Shown one piece after another: positions 1-17,900 of a stretch of 61,543 nt of DNA (position 1 is its first letter; each line of letters opens with the position of its first letter). Below the pieces are notes generated by a model. That model was not told the DNA's origin. It searched no databases and saw only the letters and a program-made list of their open reading frames with translations. The stretch lies in the NCBI GenBank assembly GCA_001179505.1, contig CDMY01000453.1:3714-65256 (forward strand). Reading direction: 5' to 3'. The translations under genes and the position numbers were made by a program. Source of the DNA: Vitrella brassicaformis. Its lineage: Eukaryota > Sar > Vitrellaceae.

Positions 1-20
1 AATTGCCCCCCCCCCCCCCC
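1..20. repeat. Poly-C run at the window's left edge
   Basis: The window opens with an uninterrupted C run followed by GCC repeats. The right edge also ends in poly-C and the internal N gap is bordered by poly-G, so this is probably a point where the assembly stopped and not a biological chromosome end. No telomere-like repeat is visible. Confidence 0.8.
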
Positions 21-258
21 GCCGCCGCCCACCCAGACACAGCCGAGCACAGGAAGGACAAAACGCAGCCAAGCCATATCCAGTCAGTCTAGCTCAGACA
101 GACAGTAAGTATTACAGTGAGCCACATGTCACGCCACACCACACCACACCACACCACACACATGACTTAGTGCAGCAGCTCACACACAGATCCATCCATC
201 CACCCTTCCTAACACCGGCCACAAGCTGCTTCCCCGGCTGTTCAGCCCAGCCAGCTGT

Positions 259-6812
<6,554 letters not shown>

Positions 6813-7229
6813 CGTCACCACTCACCAAATGGCCAACTGCCTTCGACCGGAGGCCACTAAATCACACCGTCACACCGCGGTGAACGCGGATGACCGGCAG
6901 AGGACAGGGAAAGGAAGCAGGGAGCTGAACTCTCAGTCAGAAGAGGGGAAAACAGACGGAATGACTGAGAGAGTGACCGAGCCAGGACTGCCTTCCGGAG
7001 AGGTGGCGGGAGGGTAAACCCGCCTAGGGAGGGCCAGGAAGGGCCAGAACAGCTAGAACGACGGAGAAAGGAAGAAAGGGAGCCTAGATCTCTGAGCTCG
7101 CAAAAAGGAAGGGTTTAGGACGCGATCCCCTGTGAAACCGCTTCTCCCCCTTCAGTTCCTCCCCCGCCTCTCCTTTTCCCGGTTTCTTCTTCTCAAACCG
7201 GAGAAGGAACTGAGCCGAATGCAGCCACA
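6813..7229. promoter_or_regulatory. Divergent intergenic region, probable shared promoter
   Basis: A 417-base spacer between the start codons of the minus-strand NRPS-like gene and the plus-strand secreted-protein gene. It is purine-rich on the plus strand, with short repeated GGGCCAG and GGAGAAAGGAAG elements near 7025-7075. No TATA box is obvious. Promoter function is inferred from the head-to-head arrangement only. Confidence 0.45.
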
Positions 7230-9476
7230 ATGCTGAGTCCGGCGCTTCTGCCACTGATGCGGCTGGTGCGTGTGGCCACCCTGCTGCTGTCGGTTGCGAG
7301 CGTCCCCCAGGGCTCGTATGGCACCATCATCCCGCTGCAAACAGTGAGGGGGGCCGTCAGGGGCCATCTCTGACGGACATCTTCGGTGTTTGTGGTTTGT
7401 GGTTTGTGTGCAGGTGTGGCGGTGGGTAGCCGGGTGGTGGCCGCGGGGGGAGGTCAGCAGGCCGAGCAGGATGCAGAGGAGGCTCATGCAGATGAAGGCG
7501 GATGGCAGGACGAAGGGGCCCACATTCTTCCAGCCTATTGCCGGTCAGCATATATAAAGCCACACACAGAGCAGTGTGTGTGACTCCCTGTTGTGCTCAG
7601 ATTCCGCTCGTCCGTTTTCGTATGACCCGACATTTCTCGGCCCTGATTTGACCTTCACGCCGCTGTCCCGTCCCTCGTCGTTTGCCTGCCGCAATGACTG
7701 CCGTGCGTTCAGTACCTGCACCTACTTTGTGTTCGACACAGCGAAACAGTTGTGTTGGTTCAAGAGTGACAAGACGGGCGAGATTGGGAGGGCCGGGATG
7801 GTCTCGGGAGACGCCAACACAGGTGTGCATGGGATGCATAGGTGCCCGAGTGATTCACTGCTCTCTCCGTCTGCCTTTCCCAGCGGATACGTGTTTTGAG
7901 TATGACACTGTTTATCACGGCGATGAGCTGCCCTTTTCCCCAGGGAGCCTCCCCTCCCCCCTGTCGCCCTACGCGTGCCAGCAGGCCTGTGGGGCCTCGC
8001 CCCTCTGCCAGCACTTTACTACTTTTCACATGACCTCCGGACACAATAGTAATAGTGGCAATGTGACGAGGGCGTGCCACTTGTTGAAGACCAGGGACGA
8101 GGGGAAGTCCATGACACTGCTAGAGGCCGTGTCTGGGCCCAAAAAATGTCCAGGTACGGACACCGGCAGCCCGACTGATGTCAGCCTGCAACCACCATTG
8201 TGTCCTCTTGTGTCACAGGAATCGTATTATCGCATATGGAACAGGAGCCCGTGGTCGTCAATGCATCGTCACGAGAAGCCCTGGAAGGGGAGGCATCAGA
8301 GAGCAGTGACGAGGGGTTTGGAGAGTGTGTGACGGATCGCATGTGTGGGAATCGCATCAAGTGGGAAAGGGAGCTGGGCATACCCAGGAGGTGGACCGCA
8401 TCGGACTTCCCACCTGGACTTGAGGCCTTCGGTGGCACGGTGAGGAGAGAAAGACCCAGAGACACGACTGACGGAGGGCATATCGGTGTGTCCTCTTGCA
8501 GTACCACATGGTTCTGTACAACACTGATTTGCTGAGTGGCGAGGAGCCGTGCGCACCGGACTTCACATTCTACTTCTGCAAAGATGGACTCTACCATGTA
8601 AACACCACCACTTATCCCTGATGATGCCATGTCTCCCGTCTCACATCAGCTGAACCAGACCGCCGCCCACCTGTATTGCGGCGTCGAGGGCAGCGAGTCA
8701 ATCACGCCAGGATTCGCCGTCAGATTCGCGCCATGCAGAGTGTAACTCAGGCCACATACATGCCCATGACACTGATGGTCTCTGTCTCTGCGAATCTGCG
8801 TATGTGTCTCGGCGTTCCTCAGCTGTCGTCAGAAGAACTGGTCATCCTGTTACGATTGGGGCCACTGCGCTCAAGAGGTCGCAGCTTATCAGGGCGGGGG
8901 CCACTGCGCTGGCCACCATGAAGTCATACACCTGCAAGGGCGACCTCAAGGCGATGGGCAAGCTGTGTGACGCGTACGCCGGGGAGGTCTTTTGCTGGGG
9001 CATCGACAGCAACCTTATTGAATACGGTGGGTGAAGTGGATAGACAGGCGCGCCATGACAAGACACTTGCTGGAGTCGGTGCGTTTTGCAGATCCGCTCG
9101 ACCAGGGAGACGCAAGTGAGGAGCCTGCATGGCACTGCGATAACACCTGTCTGTCTGTCTGCGGTGCTTTCTTGCCTGCAGTAGAGCGCACCAAAGCGGT
9201 GTGCGCTCGCGCATGTGCCCTCAAATTCTATGGCGGGGCACACCGCTGCCAAGTGAGTTCAGAGGGAGGGGAAACAGACAAGAGGCGGTGAGTGAGAGAT
9301 GCCGGCGTATTGTGTGATCTGCAGGGATTTTTGTGGCAGCGTGAGCACAGCTACTGCATCCTTGCGCAGGACAAAGAGGTCACATCGCCGAGGGCAGTCG
9401 ACAAAATGGAGGAGAGAAACATGGACTTCTATGAAAAAGGTCCACACGCTGAGATGGCCACCCAACGAGCCGAAGA

Positions 9477-9511
<35 letters not shown>

Positions 9512-10122
9512 CAGTGTGTGATGCGGGTCGGCAGCTGGATCGTCCGTTGAGGGGTCTGCGCATCCACCCAGCCGACAGGTGGAAATTCTTCAAACAGCTG
9601 CAGCAAGAGGTGAGAAAACACGAAAGACATGGTGAGACACAGACAGACAGACAGACAGATAGACAAGTGTGATACTTACTGTGTGTCTGTGCTGGCCAGG
9701 ACGTATCACGGAAGGAGTGCCAGTCGATATGTTGCGAGCATCCCCTCTGCCGCGTGTGGCTTTACAACAAGAGAGCCAACCAGTGTTTTCTCCGTAAGCA
9801 AGCCAGGCCACCGTCTGCGTGTCTCACCTCTCAGCTCACCTCTTTGTCTGATTCTCCCACAGGCCACGCGCGTGCAGCCGGCCCCCGCATCAGCGATGAC
9901 CCACACGACGAGGATCTCTGGTTCTGCGCGGAGGCCAACCTGCCGCCTTCACACGACCGTCCTCGTGGGCAGCACAGACGTCCCCTGCTGCCCCCGTCTT
10001 TCCCCTCCCTGTGGCAGTACGATAGAGATTGGGTGGGTGGCGTGTTTGCACACAAGGCCTTCTTCAGCCGGCCGCAGGGGGCCGCTGCGGGAGGGAGGTG
10101 CAGCGTGTCGCTAGGGTGGTGA
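7230..10122 (+). CDS. Secreted Cys-rich protein with PAN/apple-like modules
   Basis: Exon 1 (7230-7343) starts at an ATG and encodes a signal peptide (MLSPALLPLMRLVRVATLLL...). Phase-compatible exons follow at 7492-7543, 7601-7822, 7884-8153, 8219-8439, 8502-8597, from 8650, to 9026, then 9092-9115, 9182-9252, 9325-9439, 9515-9609, 9700-9793 and 9863-10122. Cys patterns such as CRNDCRAFSTCTYFVFD, CQQACGASPLCQHF and CQSICCEHPLCRVWLYN resemble the helix-and-strand core of PAN/apple domains, which bind protein or carbohydrate outside the cell. An N-glycosylation site (NQT) lies near 8655. The join between about 8740 and 8890 is unresolved: one frame ends at a TAA at 8742 unless a GTGTAA donor is used there. 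The protein is probably secreted, with no membrane anchor seen. Its role is unknown. Confidence 0.75.
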
Positions 10123-10955
10123 GACGTGAATGCATTTGTGTCGCTGTGTGTGTATGTGTCTGTGCGTGTGAGGCGTGTGCATGTGGATGGACTTTTGGAG
10201 AGTCCTACTAAGTCCTATACTAGAAAGGATTCGGCAGTGACGGTGGGGGGGTGGGGGGATGAATGCTTCTCTCTGTTCCATGCTACTCTCCGTCCATCCA
10301 TCCACCATCCCTGCCCTGTCCACTCGTCCACTCGTCCACACACATGCTTCTTTCTCGGCCCGCTGGCCATCGGTGTCATTCATGTTGGTTACGTGTCATA
10401 TCGAAGCCACTCACACTCGAGCTGTGTTCTGTGCACATGGAATCCCAAACACCCCCTCGCTTGACCGCATACACCCAGACATGCACACACACGCATACAC
10501 ATGTATACATAAACTACACGAATTACATAAACCGTAGGAATTACACAAAGCTGCAGGAATTACATAAAACGCTTTTTGAGTCAATGCTATCCCAGTCCCT
10601 CACGCTCTCGGTGTTCTATGCACTGCTTATGACATAGAATGAACGACTGCACATCTCCAGCGCAGACGAATTACATAAAGCGCCCCGTCCCCCACCCGCA
10701 GACACATGGCGTCGCCTGCACCGAAAGCGCCACCCACCCACCGACCCACCCCACTTAAACGACCCGGCTACCTGAGTCACTCAACCATATCCGCTCTATC
10801 TTGTGTATCACCAAATTTGGGTGCATTTCTGTGTCTCGTACACAACACATGCCCACGCGCTGCACAACCCAATCAGTCGGTCGATCAAAAAAAAGAAAAA
10901 AAAACTCTACGGATAGATCACAGACTGTCTGTCTGGTCTATCGGTCTGTCGCTAC
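10123..10955. other. Spacer between convergent genes, with short repeated motif
   Basis: I see no convincing gene. The stretch holds GT/CA microsatellites, CATC repeats and four copies of a motif close to GAATTACATAAA (10520, 10538, 10557 and 10668). An A-rich run lies at 10887-10904. On the minus strand the ankyrin-type gene could continue by one alternative exon here, because a strong GTAAGT donor overlaps its stop codon and a pyrimidine-rich acceptor follows at about 10860. Confidence 0.5.
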
Positions 10956-13260
10956 TTACACGACCGCCAATGCGCCCAGCACATGGGTGTCATCGATGAC
11001 GTTGTGGCGGAGGGTCAGGCCGATGCCGTATCGCGACGCCTCGAGCCGCACTGCCCGAGCGATGACCTCGCACACGCCCATGTGCTGCTGCGGCTGGGCG
11101 GCGCCGCCTACGGCGAAGCATCGCAGCGGAGCGAGGCCGGCACCCCCCACCACACGAACGTTGCCGTGCCTCTCCTGCTGCTGCTGCTGCTGCACCGGCT
11201 GGCAGATCACACGCGCTGCGACCGTGACGTACTGGTGCACGGCTTGGTTGATTCGTGTGCCGATGGGCTCATCGCCGATGGGGATGGGAGGGGGCGGGCT
11301 GTCGGTCTGGCTGGTGGGGGCGAGATGGCTGTTGATGATCGTCAGGACGTCAGACGGCAGGGCGATGGTGCGGCTGCGGAGGGGGATGGGCTGAGTGAGG
11401 GACGCCACGAGGCTGCGGGATGGGCGGAGGGCCTCGTTGATGGTCTGCAGGGCCAGGCGGGGGATGGACTCGTTGAGGAAGGCACTGTATGCCGTGAGCA
11501 GCCTGGGTCTTTCCCCCGGGTGAATGAGCCCCCTCGGTCTTCCGCCCGGAAGCGCCTGTGTGAGCCCGGCAGTCGCCACAGACGCGCCGTGTTCGAGCAG
11601 ACCGACGAGGGCTTCGTTAGGGCACTCAGATCGGGCTGCCGCATTCCTGAGCACCGTGTTGCCCTGGCTGTCGGGCGTGTTGATGTGCCGCGCCGCCCCA
11701 TACCGATAGAGACGCTCAATGGTCGCATCCGCTCTGTTCCGGTACGTGCCGTACGTCAGATGAGCTAGAGAGAGGGGCCGGCTGCCGTCATCTCCATAGA
11801 AAGAGATGGCAGGCGGCTGAACCGGAGGGACCTGGACGGGTGTGTTGACGACATCCGCCCCCAGCTTCTCGGCGAAGTAGTCGATGAGCTGCTTCTGCAG
11901 CTTCTCTTTTCTCAGTGGCCTTGAGCTGAAGTGATGGATGGGCCGCCACCCGTCGTCGCCCTTCTCCGACAGCACCGTCACGTCCCGCTCGCCGAGCATC
12001 TTGACCACACGCAGCTTGTCGGCAGAGCTCGACTTGCTGCGACACACCGCCGCCACCAGGCGGTGTCCGGCAACTGAGATGCCGTCTTGCGGCTCCAGCA
12101 TGACGTCCAGCACACGCCACTTGCCCTTCACCGCGGCCGTGTGAACTGCGCTGTCGCGGTCGCTGTGTCCGGTTGGTGGGAGGATCGGGGCGCCAGCGTC
12201 CAGCAGCACCCGCATCACGCCGACGGCCTCGGGCTCGTCCAGGTGCTCTGCGGCAAGCTGCGGCAGGCTCATGTCGCGGTCGGCCGTACTGGGCCACGCA
12301 GTCATGACGAGCTGCTTGGCCTCGGCGCCTCGGTGGATGAGGTCTCGGGCTGACCCCTCACTGATGGCATTGCAGGCGATGTGGACAACCAGCTGCCTCG
12401 TCAGCTGGCTCGCGCCGCGGAAATCGATGACGTTAGGGGTGCCATCCGACCAAGCACTGGAGGGTCGCCAGATCTTCACTCGGTCCGGGAAGGTGGGGGG
12501 CTGGTCGGGCGGCACAGTGGCGTAGAGCGCTGGAGGAGGGGATGACCCAAAGACGAACGACTCGGACGGCCCCTGATTGATGGACACACACGCGCACCAC
12601 AGTTGTTGTGTCTTCTCTGCCTCACTGGTGTGTGGTTGCCTCATCACTCACCGTCGGTGCGGAGGCTTCAGCTGGTTTCAGCGACACCCAACCCCTCTTG
12701 CCCTCCCACATCCCATATGTGTCCTTGACGAAGACTAGATGAGGCGTGCCGTCCGCCATCAGCCGCCGCCCTCCTCCCTCTTCGCGGCGCTTGAGCTGTC
12801 CGTCGGCTCCGATGATGCCGTAGCTGTAGTTGCACCTCACTACGAAGTCGCTGCGACTGTACACCCCTTCACGATCCTTCCTGCTTTCGGAAGGGAGGAC
12901 CACAGACAGAGACCACCTCGGGCAAGTCGGCGACGGGGGACTCATGGCGATGGGGTCTCGCGTGCCAAGCACAAGGGCAACTGCAAACACAGATGGAACA
13001 CAAGCAAGCCGGCCGGGGCAGCTGCAAATGGGGCGGTGGGTGCTCCTTTGTCTCTCCATTCCCTCACCTGATTCGCCCTCAGCGATGTCAGAGACCTCTA
13101 CACTAAACAGCGCCAACACACGGGGTCCATTCAGAGGGGTCTCACTCCACTCGGTCTCACTCCAGCCTGCACGCACATCCGCACAGATGAAGAGTGACGA
13201 TACGAGGAACGTATCAAAAGGCGAGGGAAGATCTGCTGTGACAATCGTCCTCATTGTCAT
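10956..13260 (-). CDS. Ankyrin-repeat-like protein with poly-Gln tract
   Basis: Three exons fit in phase. Exon 1 starts at the ATG at 13260 (MTMRTIVTADLPSPF...) and ends near 13073. Exon 2 (about 12970-12653) ends in LKPAEASAPT. The long exon 3 (about 12580-10956) begins GPSESFVFGSSPP. Exon 3 contains ankyrin-like helical repeats (for example DSAVHTAAVKGKWRVLDVML and GNTVLRNAAARSECPNEALV), usually protein-binding surfaces. A CAG run at about 11177-11193 encodes glutamines (CQPVQQQQQQE). The repeats are degenerate, so the exact count is unclear. Exon 1 has a mildly hydrophobic stretch (DTFLVSSLFICADV) but no clear signal peptide. The CDS ends with a TAA overlapping a GTAAGT sequence, so an alternative 3' end is possible. 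Function unknown. Confidence 0.68.
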
Positions 13261-13589
13261 AGTCAGCAAGCTCCCTTACGTGTATGTCTGAACAGTGGAG
13301 CCAACGTGTGCGTCTCCAGGTCGCCCATGCTTCTGTGAAACAACGGTATCACTGAAGGAGTAGCATGTAAAGCAGATGAGTAGATTTGATGTGCTGCCTC
13401 ACTTCCCGCCCCATTTCACCTTTTTCGTCCCCGCTGGAGAGATACCGGTTTCACGGAATGTCCAAGCGAGCTTCTTGCGGGTCGAAAAACCGCCCAGAGC
13501 TTTTCTTCGAGAGCAGAGCCCTCTGCCGTCATCGCTGATGCGCATTCTGCTTCTTCTTTTCAGTGCAAAGTCACCGGTCGACGTCCGTC
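13261..13589. promoter_or_regulatory. Divergent intergenic region
   Basis: A 329-base spacer between two head-to-head start codons (13260 minus, 13590 plus), so it probably carries promoters for both. I see no clear TATA element; a pyrimidine-rich stretch (TTCTGCTTCTTCTTTTCAG) lies just before the plus-strand ATG and could also be a 3' splice site of a 5' UTR intron. Confidence 0.4.
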
Positions 13590-13982
13590 ATGTCGACTCG
13601 AGTCAGCGGCAGCCGTCTGTCGCTGTGGGTGCCAGGCATTCAGCTGCTCGACGACGCTGAGGCCCACGACCCCTTCATCATCCCGACGAACTACCGCCCT
13701 GCCTACAAGCGCACACCTCGGTAAGCAAATGACATCGCATCGCATGCATTGCATACTTGCACTAGTACACGCTGAAACGTCGTTGAAATATGTATGCATG
13801 CATGTGTTGTTTGTCACAACGATAGGCCTGAGGAGGTGCCGATTCCCCCCATTGTCCGCAAGGCCATGGGGGAGAGCATCCTGGCGATAATCAAGCCGGA
13901 GGAGGACGACACGCCCCGAGCCGCTGGCAGCCGCCTCCGCGGGAGGTTCCTCCGAGGTCAGCGCGAACTCTCAACTGACTGA
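13590..13982 (+). CDS. Small 95-residue protein of unknown function
   Basis: Two exons, 13590-13720 and 13826-13982, join in phase (CG|G) to give 95 residues. The first exon encodes a compact hydrophobic start (STRVSGSRLSLWVPGIQLL) followed by an acidic stretch. The second encodes PEEVPIPPIVRKAMGESI and an Arg-rich tail ending in ELSTD. No signal peptide or membrane segment is visible. I do not recognise the family. The clean donor (GTAAGC), the phase agreement and the divergent placement support a real gene. Confidence 0.6.
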
Positions 13983-14979
13983 TAGTCCAACAAGACCGAG
14001 GACAGCGTGTATGAAAAGGGATGCTATGCTGCGGATGATAGAGACGCGTCAAGACGGTAACACACGACAGACATAGAGAGACACATGACGCAGCGGTCTG
14101 CGTGGCTGGATGGCTCATGGATGGATGGATGGATGGATGCGATATCGGTTTTGGTTCACTTTCTTGGTTTTCTGTCAGCATATGCCTGCCCTTTTGGCGG
14201 TGCATGGTTGTCGAACCGTGTACCATATGTGGATGAGTGAGTGGACAGTGCATTGATGGATACATGGGCGGACGCACTCGCCAATCGAACGATACAGTCA
14301 ACAACACTTTATTTGAATCCAGGTTCCTTCATCATACACAACTCACGGCATTTGAGGTGGTGGTTTGCTACCTGCTGTCTGCTCTTGGCTTTAACTTTGT
14401 TATCCACTGTGAGAGGGATACCCATCGGGTCGATTCCATGTCTCATTTTTCACTCAATAGCTGAAAGTCAACGTGTGTATGGCAACTGACGTCTCCCTTT
14501 CAAGCCATAAACCAATTGGGACAGTGTGCAGCGACACAACCACTCATCAGCAGCGAGAAGAGCTAAGCCAGCTGTGAGTGTGTGTGTGTGTTGCATGCAC
14601 CATCACACTCAATGTCATCTCCGCTCTGAAGGCCAGCAAGCTTATTGTACGTATCCCTCACAGATTTGTGCGTGCGGCAAAATCCATCGGCCACTCACTC
14701 AAAGGTATGGACCTATATTGCAACACAGGCCACTCATCAGCAAGGGCAGAAGCAGTACGTACGAGCACAGCGGCCTATCCCCCCTAGAGGGCACACAGCA
14801 AGGACATCGACGTATCCTTCCCAAAAGCACACAGACTCAATCGATCAATCACTCTACCCCAATCACTCTACCCTGCCACCTAACGGTACTGTGGGTAGAG
14901 TGCACCCTCCTAGAATAGATGTATGTGTATGTATCGTATGCAGACGTCAAACATGTGTGTGGTGTGTGCAATTGAGCGT
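13983..14979. other. Spacer without convincing gene
   Basis: This kilobase lies between a plus-strand and a minus-strand gene end. It contains ATGG repeats (about 14119-14138), GT runs and a plus-strand reading frame at 14241-14489 with a hydrophobic stretch. That frame has no supporting splice sites or context, so I do not call it. Confidence 0.5.
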
Positions 14980-17900
14980 TCAGATGTCGGTCTTCATGCG
15001 TCTCCGCTGCTCTATGTAGGTCAGATCGCTCTCGTCTTTTCTTTCCTCGGCCTCTTTCTTCTTCTGGGCTCTCGTGCGAGGTATCACCATCGGGGAGACT
15101 TCGGTGACATCGCTGTCGCTCTCATCTCCATGGTAGGAGCTCTCGAAAGGCAGTCTCTCTTGTGAAATGGCTGTGGATGAGGGGGGATGCATTGGCCGCG
15201 GCGCGTGCTCGCCCTCCTGCAAACAAGCGCGAGACACCAAGACGAGCGACGTGTGTCTGTCTCCCTCCATTCAGGCCTCTGACATTCGTAGCTATCAGGC
15301 CACTGACCAGCTTGTGTGATGATGTCTTTCGTTTGACTCTCTTGATGTCGGGGTGCTGAAAGGCAAAAAGGCAGCAAGCAAAGAGACAGGCAGACAACGT
15401 ACGTGGACAGGACTTCTTCAGGGAAGTGCGTTTGTGTATCCAATCCCATTCACCGTGAAGGCAATCAGTGCTGGGCAGGACATGAGGAGGAAGTCGCACA
15501 CCCAGGTCCGCTTGGAGATCAGCAGCACAGCCGACACCCATATGGTGCGAATCACCGGGGCCGTGAACAGCCTGTAAGTAGGAGCCAAGCAGAAGAACAA
15601 ACAGCATGGTACATCCATCTCGCTGCGTGTGCCGAAGGATGCCCAACCGGTGCATGAGGGCGAGGCCGGCGGAGAGATACCACTTCGACACCAGCACATG
15701 GTCAAATTTCTGACATACAAAGTAGGAAAATGAGGTTATCGTCTTTGTTCTTGCCCACGGGCTCGGCTGACCAGTATGAAGACGAGCAAAAAGTAGATGC
15801 ACCAGCTGTCCCACAGCGCCAAGAAAGTGTACCCGAGGATGTCCTTCAGGCGCCAATACAGCAACATCACTCGTTTCTCGGCAGCAGTGTGTGTCTCCTC
15901 CGCTATCCGCTTGGCGAAACAGAAGCGCAAGAAGAGCGGCACGGGCACGGCCAGAAGCACCGACCACAATGACGCGAAAAATACTGCCAAGTCGAGACAG
16001 ACAGAGACATACATGAATGACCGAATGACAGCAGTGTGTCGCACATAGATTGCTGGGCTGTGCGTCTGTCTCACCGTGCCAGCTCGGTATAAAGGGGTTG
16101 CCCAGCGGGAAACACACGTCAGCTGTACGTACCGAGGCAAATTTCATCTTAATTACAGTGTATATATGGTCTGTGCTCATTGGTGGGTCGACTACGTTAC
16201 GTACGTGATGGCTGGAATGCGCATTGTGCGTTGAAGAAGAGAGACGAAATGAAGAGCTCCGTGAGGATACCCGACAACTCGACCGAATACCGCTGCGTCC
16301 TGCATTATTAACGAAAAGGCCTCTGATGATCTCGATGTGCCGTGCGTCTGTTCACTCACTCACCGTGAGATGATGGGGTCATACGGTAGGACCTTGGGCA
16401 CTGAATTCATCCACAGACAGGTAGATGAGACACATTCATTCATGTATGAGGCACGCGTGTAGCCAGCCGTACGTGGGTGTTCTCGGATGGCCACTGTTGT
16501 GACGAGCTTTCTCGGCCCCCACTGAGACACCCATCCAAAGAAATCAGATGGACCGCCAACAAAGGAGAGTCAGTGCATGGCCTAATACCCAAGACCGTGA
16601 TCTCATCTGACTGACATCGTGATATTGGAGACGCTGAACCACACACACACACACACACACATGTTGGTTCATACGTATGCGCCTTCAAGTGTGTGTCTGT
16701 CTGTATGTGGCTCTCCTCTCCCCCCTCTCCACTCACCTTGGCCAGGATCAAGTTCTGACACGACGGCATGAAGGCGAATGTGAAATGTGAGTGTACGTCA
16801 CTTGCCCGTGTCTCTGCTACATCTTTCCTCTCAGCCCACTCACTGCCCGCACCTTACCTGGTTCCTCTTGGTCTGCTGTGTGATGGCCGCCCTCAGGTTG
16901 ACTGCCTCCCAGGTGTAGACGACGGTGTCGTTCTGGTACTGCTCAAACCGCACGAGCTGGTCGTGCATATACTTGCAGCACCTGCCACAATCGCCGCACC
17001 GACCAGGCGCCACCTCGCTCTCCACCTTATCCGCCCCGTCCGCCGGCGCCTTGAGCCGCTCGCTCGCCAATGGGAGCGACAACTGCAGTGGTGGCTTCTC
17101 AGCCGCATGTTCCGTGTCGTGGTGTATCAAGGCCGGCGGCTGCGTGTCTGCCTTCTGCGTCCCCACGTCGGGCCGCAGCTCCACGGTCTGCGAGGGAGAT
17201 TGGAATGATGATGAGATGACCAGGTCAACCTGCTGGTCGCCGGCGGCCTGGTTCGACGCCTCTGATGATTGTGGCGAGCCCGCTGGATTTCGCTTGCGCA
17301 AAGAGGGACTACCGTGGCCGCGGGTGGGGCGGAAGGTAGCCGCGGCGGGTGCAGCCAATGTGTTTTCGAAAAAACCGAAGGAAGCAATTGTCAGGCCTGT
17401 CTTGAAGACAGCTGGGTCATCCGTCTGCGTTGGTGTCTGCTGAGGTGATGCATCGTCGAAGAAAGACGCAATGACCTCTTCGCTGGGGATGTGAGAGTCC
17501 AAGGCGGCCGAGGTCTGCGTCTCGAGCCCGAACAGCCCCGCGACGTCGAGTGCGGACAGTCTTCGGTTCCCGGAGATGGCTTGATTGGGAGAAGTGTCTG
17601 GGTCTTTTGCGGAGAAGGTGACCGACCGCGCCATAGCTGCCTGCCTGACCGCGGCCTTCTTTTTCGTCTCAGATTGGTCGTCGAAGTCTGCGAAGATCGT
17701 GATGCGTCTCCTGTTGCCGGCGTGGGTCTTGCTGCGTGTCGCGGACGACAGTCGGGAGACGGTCGCAGCGAAGGAGCTCGCGAATGCCGAGTTGGAGAAG
17801 AAGAGACGCACGGTGGTCTTGTTGGTCAGGGAGAGCTTCACCGATGGAAGATGCGAGACCTCCAGCCCCATCTGCCCTTCGGCTGCATCCGCCTCGTCTC

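Noticed and set aside
7152-7523. Minus-strand open frame beginning with a signal-peptide-like stretch (LPSAFICMSLLCILLGLL)
   Set aside because: It overlaps plus-strand exons with matching splice phases and a better signal peptide, and its downstream half is repeat-like.
14237-14489. Plus-strand open frame with a possible membrane helix
   Set aside because: No splice partners, no context and low-complexity surroundings; it is within chance expectation for a 1-kb spacer.
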